DNA from: an uncultured Draconibacterium sp. | GTDB lineage: Bacteria > Bacteroidota > Bacteroidia > Bacteroidales > Prolixibacteraceae | Assembly (NCBI RefSeq): GCF_963677565.1 | Contig: NZ_OY781981.1 | Span: 2,343,001 to 2,407,000 of the forward strand | DNA length: 64,000 nt | Direction of reading: 5' to 3' | In this document: positions 50,289-59,394 of the stretch, piece by piece | Position numbering within the stretch: the first letter of the stretch is position 1 | How the letters are laid out: the number at the start of each line of letters is the position of its first letter | Translations under genes and position numbers: made by a program | The notes under the pieces: model-generated | Told to the model about the DNA's origin: nothing | What the model saw: only the letters and a program-made list of their open reading frames with translations | Databases searched by the model: none

Positions 50289-51014
50289 ATGGAACAGTTT
50301 GGGAAAGTATATATTGTAGGAGCAGGCCCCGGACCGGCAGATTTGCTTACCGTAAAGGCGCATAATTGTATAAAAGCAGCAGATGTGATTTTATACGATG
50401 CGTTGATATCGAAGGATGTTCGGGCGCTTTTCCCTGAAAATGCAGAACTCATTTTTGTGGGTAAACGTGCCGGCGATGGCGTTGATGTAACTGAGCGGCA
50501 AAACTCCATTCACCAAAAAATTGAAAAGTACGCCAAACTCAGGAAAGTAGTGGTGCGTGTAAAATCGGGCGATCCGATGATTTTCAGTCGGGGAGCTGAA
50601 GAAACTTCTTTCCTTGAGGAAAAGAATATCCCTTTTGAAGTGGTGCCGGGCATTTCGGCGTTTAATGCGGCATCGGCTGAATTTGGAATACCGTTAACCG
50701 ATCGGCGTGGAAGTAACTCGCTGCACCTGCTTTCGGGGCGCGATGTGGCCGGAAAATTACTCAGCGTAAAACAATTGGTAAGTATTGTTGAGAACCGGGG
50801 AACGGCTGTGATTTATATGGGTACGAAAGTACTGGAAGAAATCTACGAAGCGCTGGATACCGTTCACCGCGAATGTATTCAGACTACGATTGTGTCACGC
50901 TCCGGCCGGTGGGATGCGCAAAAGTTTAAAGGAACATTGGAAGAAATGGTTTCATTAAATAGTGAAACGCCTGTAAAAACTCCAGCTTTGATTTATCTGA
51001 GGATGGAATGTTAA
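50289..51014 (+). CDS. cobA: Uroporphyrinogen-III C-methyltransferase
   Basis: SAM-dependent double methylation of uroporphyrinogen III to precorrin-2, the branch point to siroheme. The 241-residue protein begins MEQFGKVYIVGAGPGPADLL at 50289. An in-frame ATG at 50205 lies inside the previous gene and would add 28 unrelated residues. Family blocks include VYIVGAGPGPADLLT, VGKRAGD, RVKSGDPMIFSRGAEE, VVPGISAFNAASAEFGIPLT and IYMGTK. It completes siroheme synthesis with the precorrin-2 dehydrogenase at 45335. It is the last gene of the operon and overlaps by four bases, tail to tail, with the next gene. Confidence 0.96.
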   Translation: MEQFGKVYIVGAGPGPADLLTVKAHNCIKAADVILYDALISKDVRALFPENAELIFVGKRAGDGVDVTERQNSIHQKIEKYAKLRKVVVRVKSGDPMIFSRGAEETSFLEEKNIPFEVVPGISAFNAASAEFGIPLTDRRGSNSLHLLSGRDVAGKLLSVKQLVSIVENRGTAVIYMGTKVLEEIYEALDTVHRECIQTTIVSRSGRWDAQKFKGTLEEMVSLNSETPVKTPALIYLRMEC

Positions 51015-51466
51015 GCGTATATCGATAATAACGAAATTGCAATAAGAACAACCGCTATAGAATAGTAAACCAGAATTTTTATAAAACGACTACGACTCTG
51101 TTTCGTAAGAAATGAGGCTATCAATCCGAGGTTGGCAATAAAAAGGGCGAACAACATAAGCACGATGTGTTCGACCGGCCAAAGTCTTTTCGATACCATG
51201 TTGGTGGTTTCGTCGGGTATGTACTGAAAGTCAAAACCTGATCCCAGATTGGTAAACATCACAAGCCCGAAAATGAGTTGCACATACAAAGCGACAATAA
51301 ATGCGATGGCTACAAATTTGTCGGTTTTGGCGTAGGGCAGGTGGTTTCTAATACCCCGAACTGAACGAAAAATCAAGGTCACGGCAAAAAGCAAAAATGA
51401 TACACTAACAATGTCGTGTACAATTTTTACAGCGTCGTATGATATTATTGCATTCAGATCGTTCAT
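51011..51466 (-). CDS. Four-helix membrane protein of unknown function
   Basis: The 151-residue protein has four transmembrane helices (near 15-35, 48-70, 98-120 and 128-150) with histidines on helices 1 and 3 (VHDIVS, VEHIVL) that could bind haem in a cytochrome b-like way. I cannot name the family. It is convergent with cobA, sharing four bases, and lies 28 bases downstream of hemE on the same strand, so it is probably the last gene of the haem operon. Confidence 0.7.
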   Translation of the reverse strand: MNDLNAIISYDAVKIVHDIVSVSFLLFAVTLIFRSVRGIRNHLPYAKTDKFVAIAFIVALYVQLIFGLVMFTNLGSGFDFQYIPDETTNMVSKRLWPVEHIVLMLFALFIANLGLIASFLTKQSRSRFIKILVYYSIAVVLIAISLLSIYA

Positions 51467-51494
51467 TTCTCAATTGAAACTATATCGTAAAAAA

Positions 51495-52526
51495 TTATCG
51501 GTTCCAGTTTGCATTTTTGATCCAGTCTACAACGAATTTAGCATTTTCAACGGGAATGCCCGGAACAAATCCGTGCCCAACGTTAAAAATCCATTTGTCT
51601 TCGTTGGATCCAAATTCTAGATATTCCTGCAGTTTTGCTTCAATTACTTTCTGATCAGCAAATAATATACGTGGGTCAAGATTTCCCTGAACGCCCATAT
51701 CTGCCGGAATCATTTCGCGTGCTTCTTTCATTGGTACTTGCCAGTCGACACTAATAAAGTCGGCATCGCCGGGTTGCAACTGTTTTAAACCGGTTCCCAA
51801 TCCTTTTGGTAAGAAAATGGTTGGTGTGCCGGTTTCCATCACTGCCGCCGATATTTTCCGAACGAATGGCATTATCAATTCCATGTACAGATCAGCAGGA
51901 ATTAGTCCGGCGTGTGTTTCAAAAATCTGAAATGCTGCAATGCCGTGTTTTACCTGGTTCAGCGCATATTCAATTGAGAGTTCTGTAATGGCACCTAACA
52001 GTTGTTTTGCCAATTCTTTGTCTTTATACAAAAGCGAAACTGCATCAGGAAAAGTGTGGTTCGTACCCAATCCCTGTACCATATAACAAAGCGTTGTAAA
52101 CGGAGCTCCGCAAAAACCGATCAACGGAAAATCTGCAGGTTTGGTTTCCTGTATTTTGTCGATAACGTCGTAAATGTACTCCAGTTTTGTAGCGTCAGGA
52201 TTGATAAGCGTAATCGGATCGTCAAGATCTTTCAGTGCTGATGCAAATCGTGGCCCCGAATCAGTGAATGTCAGTTCCATTCCCATTGCCTCAGGAATTA
52301 CAAGTATATCGGAAAAAAGAATAGCTGCGTCAACACCCAAATCGTAAACAGGCAAAAGTGTAACTTTGGCTGCCAGTTCCGGATCGCGCATCAGTTCTTT
52401 AAAACTGTATTGCTTCCTCATTTCAAGATACGACGGCAAAACTCTTCCCGCCTGACGCATAAACCACACCGGTGGACGTTCTGTTTTCTCGCCTTTCAGT
52501 GTTTTTATAAAAATTCCTTTTTCCAT
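51495..52526 (-). CDS. hemE: Uroporphyrinogen decarboxylase
   Basis: HemE converts uroporphyrinogen III to coproporphyrinogen III. The 343-residue TIM-barrel protein shows RPPVWFMRQAGRVLPSYLEM at about 17-36, LFSDILVIPEAMGME, GFCGAPFTTLCYMVQG and the C-terminal FNVGHGFVPGIP. The start ATG is at 52526. It is the last biosynthetic gene of the minus-strand hem cluster, 141 bases downstream of hemL, and defines the haem branch opposite the siroheme branch encoded by cobA next door. Confidence 0.97.
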   Translation of the reverse strand: MEKGIFIKTLKGEKTERPPVWFMRQAGRVLPSYLEMRKQYSFKELMRDPELAAKVTLLPVYDLGVDAAILFSDILVIPEAMGMELTFTDSGPRFASALKDLDDPITLINPDATKLEYIYDVIDKIQETKPADFPLIGFCGAPFTTLCYMVQGLGTNHTFPDAVSLLYKDKELAKQLLGAITELSIEYALNQVKHGIAAFQIFETHAGLIPADLYMELIMPFVRKISAAVMETGTPTIFLPKGLGTGLKQLQPGDADFISVDWQVPMKEAREMIPADMGVQGNLDPRILFADQKVIEAKLQEYLEFGSNEDKWIFNVGHGFVPGIPVENAKFVVDWIKNANWNR

Positions 52527-52667
52527 GTATTTTTCTGTATTTCTTTCTTATCTACAAAGTTTGTGTAACGGTCTGCAAAATATTTCCAACTGGTTTTAGA
52601 TTGAAATGATTGAAGAGAGATTGGGTTAATCTCCAACAATATGTTTTCAATCTCCTATCAATCTGCA

Positions 52668-53963
52668 TCAATCTTTTATTTCTTTTAAGGCGTTTAAATT
52701 GGCACTGATGATATTGTCAATGTCTTCGTCGGTGTGTGCATACGAAATGAACAAACACTCAAACTGCGACGGCGCAATGTACATTCTGCTCTCTAGTGAT
52801 AGTTTAAAATATTTGGCATAACGTGTTGTGTCTGCGCTCATTGCTTCTTCGTATGAGCTTACCTTTTCTTCGTTGGTAAAAAACAAAGTCATCATCGATC
52901 CAACACGATTCAGTACTGCTTTAATACCTGTTTCTTTGAGGTTGTTAAGAATTCCTTCTTCCAACTTTTGGGCTTTTCGCTCCAATTCCGGGTAGAAGTC
53001 CTCAGTGTTCATGATCAGTTTTAGCATTGTGCTTCCGGCTGCCATTGCCAAAGGATTTCCCGATAGTGTTCCTGCCTGGTAAATCGGGCCGTTTGGCGCC
53101 AGTTGATCCATAATTTCTTTTTTCCCACCATAAGCGCCAACTGGCAATCCTCCACCGATAATTTTACCCAGCGTGGTAATATCGGGCATTACATTAAAGT
53201 ATTCCTGTGCACCGCCTTTTGCCAAACGGAAACCGGTGATCACCTCGTCAAAAATTAGCAATGCACCATTTTTAGTGGCAATTTCGCGCAAGCCTTCCAA
53301 AAATCCTTTTTCAGGAAGAACAACACCCATGTTTCCGGCAACGGGCTCAACAATTATCGCTGCTATATTTTCTCTATCTTCTTCAAATAATTGTTCAACG
53401 GAAGCCAGATCGTTATAATTGGCAAGCAAAGTATCTTTTGCATTTCCGGCAGTAACTCCCGGACTATCTGGTAGTCCCAAAGTGATGGCACCTGAGCCTG
53501 CTTTGATAAGGAAACTGTCTCCATGTCCGTGGTAGTTACCTACAAACTTTACAATTTTCTCGCGGCCTGTATAGCCACGTGCCAAACGAATGGCGCTCAT
53601 TGTGGCCTCAGTTCCAGAGTTAACCATGCGCACTTTTTCGATCGAGGGCACCATCTCAACGATCAGCTCAGCCATTTCGGTTTCGTACAAAGTTGGAGCG
53701 CCGTAGCTGGTTCCTTTTTGTGCGGCTTCGTTGATTGCCGACACAATTTCAGGGTGGGCATGACCAAAAATCAGAGGTCCCCACGACGAAACAAAATCAG
53801 TGTATTTATTGCCATCAAGATCAACAACTTTTGATCCTTTGGCACTGTCGATAAAAACAGGATTTAAATTAACACTTTTAAAAGCCCGCACCGGAGAATT
53901 AACACCTCCCGGAATACTTTCCTGCGCTTGTTTAAATGCTTCTATACTTTTTGAAAACTGCAT
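52668..53963 (-). CDS. hemL: Glutamate-1-semialdehyde 2,1-aminomutase
   Basis: PLP-dependent conversion of glutamate-1-semialdehyde to 5-aminolevulinate, the second step of the C5 pathway. The 431-residue protein has IPGGVNSPVRAFKSV near the start, SWGPLIFGHAHPE, NSGTEATMSAIRLARGYTGR, the PLP Asp in FDEVITGFR and the Schiff-base Lys in TTLGKIIGGGLPVGAYGG. It starts 3 bases after the hemB stop on the minus strand, so the genes are co-transcribed. Confidence 0.97.
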   Translation of the reverse strand: MQFSKSIEAFKQAQESIPGGVNSPVRAFKSVNLNPVFIDSAKGSKVVDLDGNKYTDFVSSWGPLIFGHAHPEIVSAINEAAQKGTSYGAPTLYETEMAELIVEMVPSIEKVRMVNSGTEATMSAIRLARGYTGREKIVKFVGNYHGHGDSFLIKAGSGAITLGLPDSPGVTAGNAKDTLLANYNDLASVEQLFEEDRENIAAIIVEPVAGNMGVVLPEKGFLEGLREIATKNGALLIFDEVITGFRLAKGGAQEYFNVMPDITTLGKIIGGGLPVGAYGGKKEIMDQLAPNGPIYQAGTLSGNPLAMAAGSTMLKLIMNTEDFYPELERKAQKLEEGILNNLKETGIKAVLNRVGSMMTLFFTNEEKVSSYEEAMSADTTRYAKYFKLSLESRMYIAPSQFECLFISYAHTDEDIDNIISANLNALKEIKD

Positions 53964-53966
53964 GTT

Positions 53967-54950
53967 TTATCCTTTTATTCCATTCAAAATTTTCGCTGCG
54001 TCAACAGCTGAATACGTAATAATAATATCGGCACCGGCTCTTTTTATCGATGTCAGAATTTCCATCATAACGCGCGGTCCGTCTATCCAGTCTTTCTCTT
54101 CGGCTGCTTTTAACATTGAGAATTCGCCACTAACATTGTAAGCAGCTGTTGGCATTTTAAATTCTGTTTTTACACGGTAGATAATGTCGAGGAAGGAGAG
54201 TGCCGGTTTTACCATAACAATGTCGGCACCTTCGGCAATGTCGAGTTGTACCTCGCGCATGGCTTCGTCGGAATTTGCCGGATTCATTTGGTAAGTGGCA
54301 CGGTTGCCAAATTTAGGTGCGCTTTCAGCAGCCTCGCGAAATGGTCCGTAAAAACCCGAAGCGTATTTAGCTGAATACGCCATGATAGGAATTTTCTCGA
54401 ATTTATTGTCGTCAAGCGCTTCACGGATTCTTCCAACACGTCCGTCCATCATATCGCTTGGTGCGATCATATCGGCACCTGCTTCTGCCAGCGATACCGA
54501 TTGTGCAGCCAGTGTTTCAAGTGTAGTATCGTTATCTACGTCGCCATCAATTATGGTTCCGCAGTGTCCGTGTGTGGTGTATTCGCAGTTGCAAACGTCG
54601 GCAATAATATACAAATTTGGAAGTTCCTCTTTTATGGCACGAATGGCTTGTTGTACAATTCCGTTGTGCTGACAGGCGACTGTTCCGTCCTCGTCTTTTT
54701 CAGCAGGAATACCAAACAAAAGAACGGCTTTTACGCCTGCTGCAACAACATTTTTACATTCTTCAACCAGGTTCTCCACCGACAATTGAAAGTTCCCCGG
54801 CATCGAGCTGATTGGGTTGCGGACGTTGGATCCGGCACAAACAAAAAGTGGCATTACCAAATCGTCAACCGACAGTTTTGTTTCGGTTACCATCTCGCGT
54901 AAAACCGAATTATATCTTAATCTTCTTAATCTTGTTTCAGGAAACATCAT
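53967..54950 (-). CDS. hemB: 5-aminolevulinate dehydratase (porphobilinogen synthase)
   Basis: HemB condenses two 5-aminolevulinate molecules to porphobilinogen. The 327-residue TIM barrel has the zinc-type Cys triad (Cys120, Cys122 and Cys130 in DVCNCEYTTHGHCG), the active-site lysines in YSAKYASGFYGPFREA and MVKPALSFLD, and DMMDGRVG. The presence of the Cys triad indicates a zinc-dependent rather than magnesium-only enzyme. Two adjacent ATG codons (54950, 54947) could start it. It lies 10 bases downstream of hemCD. Confidence 0.97.
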   Translation of the reverse strand: MMFPETRLRRLRYNSVLREMVTETKLSVDDLVMPLFVCAGSNVRNPISSMPGNFQLSVENLVEECKNVVAAGVKAVLLFGIPAEKDEDGTVACQHNGIVQQAIRAIKEELPNLYIIADVCNCEYTTHGHCGTIIDGDVDNDTTLETLAAQSVSLAEAGADMIAPSDMMDGRVGRIREALDDNKFEKIPIMAYSAKYASGFYGPFREAAESAPKFGNRATYQMNPANSDEAMREVQLDIAEGADIVMVKPALSFLDIIYRVKTEFKMPTAAYNVSGEFSMLKAAEEKDWIDGPRVMMEILTSIKRAGADIIITYSAVDAAKILNGIKG

Positions 54951-54960
54951 AGCGTAGTTT

Positions 54961-56673
54961 TTATTTTGTTCTGTAATAGTCGATTATTGCCTTGTAAAGC
55001 CCTTCAGCATTTGAATTCTCTGCAGTAACCAATGGCTCGGCACCACCTTGTCGGATAGCTTCAGAAGTTGTTGCTCCAATGCTGGCTATCTTCACTTTTG
55101 AAATATTTTCGGTGCCGTAAAATTGGCAGAAATTGTTAAAAGTGGATGGACTTGTAAATACGATCACATCGTAATGGTCATCTGAAATGGTATCCAATAT
55201 TTTTGAATCAGCATCCGCAGGTTTTGCGGTTTGATATGTATTTATGCGGGTAACTGAATTTGTTTTCGACAGTTCCGTTTCAAGTTTGTCTCCAGCCAGA
55301 TTTCCGAGTGCCAGCAAAATATTTTGGTTTTGCAGATCGTGCTTTTCAGCTAATTCTTTTAACAGACCCTCAGAAGAATTTTCATTCGCTGTAAAATACG
55401 GGGCATAACCATAATAATCCAATTCGGCTGCTGTGTTTTTACCGATTACGGCAATCTTTAAATTGTTGGGCAAAGCAGTATTTCCTTTTATTTCAATCAG
55501 CTGTTTAAAGAAACTGACAACACCATTTTTGCTGGTGAATATAATCCATTGATACTGTTCGAGATTTCTAATAGTTTGCTCTTCTTTTTCCGAAAGTTGT
55601 GTATGCTCAATTTGAATCATAGGCAGCGAAACAACCGATGCGCCGGCTTTTGTTAGCAGTTCCGGAAGATCATCGTGTATATCAGCAGGACGAGTTGAAA
55701 TGATTACCTTGTCTTTTAACGGAAGTGCTGTTTCAGCGACAGGTAAATTCTCTGTGCGAATGGCATCAAGAATTTCTTTTCCGCCGGCATTGAATAATTT
55801 ATTGGCCAGTTTTCTCGCCATTTCATTGGCATTTTCAATCGGTCCACTTACTGTTTCTTTCAGAAATTTACTTCCGTTGATGCTGGCAACAAAACCTGTA
55901 ATTTTTACCTGGTTACCTTCAACTTTGCAAGTACTTCCTACCGGAATCTGGCAGCCGCCTTCAAGCGTATTCAGAAACACACGTTCGGCCGAACTTGTAA
56001 TCATCGTTTCCTTGTGATTGATCTGTGCAATAATTGCTTCAATCTCCGGATCATTGTCTTTTATCTCGATGGCAATTGCACCTTGTCCACACGCCGGAAT
56101 CATCGTTTCCGGATCGAGAATTTCGGTGATCGCTTCATCCATTTCCAAACGTTGTAATCCTGCCCCTGCCATAATCATGGCATCGCAGTAACCTTCATTC
56201 ATTTTGCGGATGCGTGTGTTTACGTTTCCTCTGATCTCAACGATATTAAAATCGGGATTTAAGCGCAGTAATTGCGCTTTGCGTCGCAAACTTGAAGTTG
56301 CGATGGTATGCTCCGAAGTTAGTTCCGCAAGTTTTAAATGATCTTTGCTGACCAATGCATCGTTAACCGTGCCTCTTTCCAGTACAGCTCCCAGTTTTGT
56401 TCCTTCAGGAAAAATGGTGGGAAGATCTTTTAGACTGTGCACGGCCATGTCGATTTCGTCGTTGAACATGGCTACTTCCAGCTCTTTGGTAAATAGGCCT
56501 TTGTCGCCAATTTTTGACAGTGGAACATCTAATATTTTGTCGCCTTTTGTTTTTATAACGACAATCTCAAATTGCTTTTCAGGGAATTTTGGTACCAGTT
56601 CATCTTTAACCCTATAAGCTTGATATAAGGCCAATTTACTGCCTCGTGTACCAATGCGTATTGTATTTTTCAT
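54961..56673 (-). CDS. hemCD: Fused porphobilinogen deaminase / uroporphyrinogen-III synthase
   Basis: One 570-residue chain carries two consecutive enzymes. Residues 1-300 are HemC: IRIGTRGSKLALYQA, KTKGDKILD, GLFTKELE, HSLKDLPT and the dipyrromethane-binding Cys241 in EGGCQIPVG. Residues about 318-565 are HemD, beginning LPLKDKVIISTRPADIHDDL with WIIFTSKNGVVSFF, FTSPSTFNNF and IGATTSEAIRQGG. Fusion would channel the unstable hydroxymethylbilane. The stop-start overlap with hemA (4 bases) shows tight translational coupling. HemCD fusions occur in other Bacteroidota as well, as far as I recall. Confidence 0.95.
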   Translation of the reverse strand: MKNTIRIGTRGSKLALYQAYRVKDELVPKFPEKQFEIVVIKTKGDKILDVPLSKIGDKGLFTKELEVAMFNDEIDMAVHSLKDLPTIFPEGTKLGAVLERGTVNDALVSKDHLKLAELTSEHTIATSSLRRKAQLLRLNPDFNIVEIRGNVNTRIRKMNEGYCDAMIMAGAGLQRLEMDEAITEILDPETMIPACGQGAIAIEIKDNDPEIEAIIAQINHKETMITSSAERVFLNTLEGGCQIPVGSTCKVEGNQVKITGFVASINGSKFLKETVSGPIENANEMARKLANKLFNAGGKEILDAIRTENLPVAETALPLKDKVIISTRPADIHDDLPELLTKAGASVVSLPMIQIEHTQLSEKEEQTIRNLEQYQWIIFTSKNGVVSFFKQLIEIKGNTALPNNLKIAVIGKNTAAELDYYGYAPYFTANENSSEGLLKELAEKHDLQNQNILLALGNLAGDKLETELSKTNSVTRINTYQTAKPADADSKILDTISDDHYDVIVFTSPSTFNNFCQFYGTENISKVKIASIGATTSEAIRQGGAEPLVTAENSNAEGLYKAIIDYYRTK

Positions 56674-57923
56674 GGAGCAAGCTTGAACAGATCGTTAACG
56701 AGTTCGATGTATTCTTTTTTGCGCCCGTTATCGGTAATCGATTTAACGTTTTTAATCATCAGGCGGATAAATTTGTTGGTAATATGATCGGCGTACATCG
56801 AAGCTTCATCGGTATTGTCTTTCGACTGTCGTTTGATAAAACCTTCGAGTTCGGCTTCATTGATTTTCTTGAAATTATCGCTGATGCTTTGGAAAGTAGG
56901 TGTCAGATTACGAGTGTGTTGCCAGTCGCTAAAATCACTAACAAATTCAGCAATAATAGCTTCTGCTTTTTCAATTTCACCCTTGCGAATGTCAAATGTT
57001 TTATCCACAACGGCATTTAAATCATCGATATCATTAACAAAAACATTTTCGATTTCTGCTACGTCTGGTGCAACGTTGTGCGGTACCGAAAGATCAACAA
57101 AAAACATTGGTTTATTTTGTCTTTCAATCATCACCTGTTCCACCATTTCTTTTGTAATAAGTGGCTTTTTCGATGCGGTTGATGTAATTACGATATCGTT
57201 GTGAACCAATTCATTCTGCAGTTCCGAAAACTCTTTTGCTGCACCTTTGTAGCGTTTGGCCAGTTCCTGTGCTTTTTCGTTTGTACGGTTAATGATCGTG
57301 AACTTGTCGCAGCCTTTTTTTAACAGGTTTTGTAAGGTTAACTCACCTGTTTGGCCAGCTCCAAGCAGCAATGTTGGATGCGAATTAAGATTGTGCAGTT
57401 TTTTGTTCGCCAGTTCAACGGCAGCGTAACTAATTGAAACGGCTCCTTTTGAGAGTGCTGTTTCTGTTCTTACTTTTTTGCCGGCCTCAAAAGCCTTGTT
57501 AAACAGGCGAATTAGCGTTGGAGTGTGCAGTTCATATTTGTCGGCAATGGCAAAAGCATCTTTCAGCTGGCCAACAATCTGGTATTCGCCCAGCGCCATT
57601 GAGTCGAGGCCCGATGCTACACGGAATAAATGTTGCGAAGCTTCGTCCTGGAATTTGTGGTAAAAATGTGCCCCCACACTTTTATCCGCTTTTCTCCAAT
57701 CAAAAAGCATTTTTGCCAATGTTGAAGTACAATCAAAAATGTCTTTTTCCGGGTAGTCAAAATATATTTCAGTACGGTTGCACGTTGAAACAACGATTGC
57801 ACCGTTTATTCCTGCGTCGATTAATTGCGGCACAAAACGCTTTACATCCTCTTCGCAAAAGACGAATTTTTCGCGAACTTTTATCGGAGCAGTTTTGTGG
57901 TTTAATCCAAGTAATCCTATCAT
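56670..57923 (-). CDS. hemA: Glutamyl-tRNA reductase
   Basis: HemA reduces glutamyl-tRNA to glutamate-1-semialdehyde, the first step of the C5 pathway. I start it at ATG 57923 (MIGLLGLNHKTAPIKVREKF, 417 residues), not at the in-frame ATG at 58019, which adds 32 unconserved residues. The catalytic Cys48 is in VVSTCNRTEIYFDYP, the NADPH domain has LLGAGQTGELTLQNLLKKG, and the dimerisation domain ends it. It is the first gene of the hemA-hemCD-hemB-hemL-hemE operon. No clear promoter is seen in the 163 bases to the kinase gene at 58087. Confidence 0.95.
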   Translation of the reverse strand: MIGLLGLNHKTAPIKVREKFVFCEEDVKRFVPQLIDAGINGAIVVSTCNRTEIYFDYPEKDIFDCTSTLAKMLFDWRKADKSVGAHFYHKFQDEASQHLFRVASGLDSMALGEYQIVGQLKDAFAIADKYELHTPTLIRLFNKAFEAGKKVRTETALSKGAVSISYAAVELANKKLHNLNSHPTLLLGAGQTGELTLQNLLKKGCDKFTIINRTNEKAQELAKRYKGAAKEFSELQNELVHNDIVITSTASKKPLITKEMVEQVMIERQNKPMFFVDLSVPHNVAPDVAEIENVFVNDIDDLNAVVDKTFDIRKGEIEKAEAIIAEFVSDFSDWQHTRNLTPTFQSISDNFKKINEAELEGFIKRQSKDNTDEASMYADHITNKFIRLMIKNVKSITDNGRKKEYIELVNDLFKLAP

Positions 57924-58086
57924 GAATGAATTGATTAAGTCTTGATTTTGAAACAATACTATTAAAACAATCTGTAGAAAATCTGTAGAAAAAATCAGAT
58001 TTGGCAGCGTATTGAACAAAGGATTGTAATAGGCGTGTTTAATTGTTAGAAATAGAGGGTGTTGTGTTTATTTGTGGTTTGTGGAA

Positions 58087-59370
58087 TCAGGCTTCAAAAT
58101 TGTTTGATTCCGGGGCGAAAATAATGCTGAAATTGTGCAAATTATCCTCATAAGAATAAAGGGCCTTAAAACCCGAAACTTCGCATATTTTCTGAACAAT
58201 GGCAAGACCCAATCCAACCGAACTGTCGGATGATGATGATTTATAAAATCGTTTAAAAATATCATCGGCTGTTCCCTGAATTTTTTCTCCGCTGTTTGTA
58301 ATCGTAAGCTGATTTTCAGTTATTTTTATAGAAATTGAACCGTTTTTATGATTGTGGCGGATGGCATTTTTTAACAGGTTGGAAATCAGTATGTCAGCCA
58401 GATACGGATTCATTTCTGCAAAATATTGTTCGTCAGGAGTTTCCACTAAAATTTTCTTGCTTTCGATCACATCCTCGAGGAATGATAGTTGGGTGTTGAT
58501 GATATCTGTTAAATCAATTTTCCTGACTTCTGGAAATTGTCGGTTTCCAATCTTCGAAAGAAGTAATAATGTATTTGTTAGTCGCGAAAGCCGGGTTGAT
58601 GCTTCATAGGCATCACTAATCGTTTTTAGCTCTTTTTCCTGCATACATTCAGATTGCAAAAGCAACTCCATTTTCGAAATAATAACTGCAATAGGAGTCT
58701 GTAGTTCGTGAGAGGCATTTTCGGTATATTCTTTCAGGTTGTAATAGTCGTCTTTTATGCGCTCGGTCATCGAAATCAAAACCTGATTCAACTCGTTGAA
58801 TTCCTTGATATCACTTTCTTTCAATTGAAAATCTTCGTGCGTGTTCAAGTCGTACTTTTTGATTTTGTTAATGGTGTCGTAAAACGATTTCAGCGTTTTT
58901 TGCGAAATGTGCCGGTTCAGTATTAAAAGTCCAATAATAAGAGCAACAACCAGCAGTGTCATTGATAAAATTATGCGAACCATCAGGTTGTCGGTTTCGG
59001 CGTGCGATTTGAAAATCTTCACAAGGTATTTTTGCCCGGCAATCTCCGAAACAAATTGCAATTGACGGTAAGCTGTGTAAGCGCCTGTTTCATCGTCTAC
59101 AATAAGCGTATCGGAATAACCTTCAACGGGATTTTGGTTAGCAGGAATTGGAGTTACTTCAACCTTTTTCTCAAAATCGATTGGTGCTGTTGTTGCTCCG
59201 TGTGCCGATTTTAATTCATTTTGAATGCTGGTTTGGCGTTTTTGCAACTCGACGTTGATATTTTGGTTGACCTGCTGGCGAAGCACAAAATAAAAAACCA
59301 CCAATCCCGTAAGGAAAATGAAAAGCGAAATGGAGAGGAAATTGAGACTTATTTTGGTAAGTAGTTTCAT
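58087..59370 (-). CDS. Two-component sensor histidine kinase
   Basis: The 427-residue kinase has transmembrane helices at about 9-31 and 128-152 around a periplasmic region of about 95 residues, then a HAMP-like linker and HisKA with His221 (NASHELQTPIAVIISKMELL). The N box (NLLKNAIRHNHKNG) and G2 box (VGLGLAIVQKI) are normal, but the G1 box reads LTITNSG where most kinases have DNG, so ATP binding may be modified. It lies 24 bases downstream of the response regulator gene and belongs to the same operon. The signal is unknown. Confidence 0.92.
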   Translation of the reverse strand: MKLLTKISLNFLSISLFIFLTGLVVFYFVLRQQVNQNINVELQKRQTSIQNELKSAHGATTAPIDFEKKVEVTPIPANQNPVEGYSDTLIVDDETGAYTAYRQLQFVSEIAGQKYLVKIFKSHAETDNLMVRIILSMTLLVVALIIGLLILNRHISQKTLKSFYDTINKIKKYDLNTHEDFQLKESDIKEFNELNQVLISMTERIKDDYYNLKEYTENASHELQTPIAVIISKMELLLQSECMQEKELKTISDAYEASTRLSRLTNTLLLLSKIGNRQFPEVRKIDLTDIINTQLSFLEDVIESKKILVETPDEQYFAEMNPYLADILISNLLKNAIRHNHKNGSISIKITENQLTITNSGEKIQGTADDIFKRFYKSSSSDSSVGLGLAIVQKICEVSGFKALYSYEDNLHNFSIIFAPESNNFEA

Positions 59371-59394
59371 TATCTTTCTTTCTGGCTTTGCCTG

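Noticed and set aside
57924..58019. N-terminal extension of hemA from the ATG at 58019
   Set aside because: The 32 extra residues are not seen in HemA families; MIGLLGLNHKTAPIKV is the canonical start.
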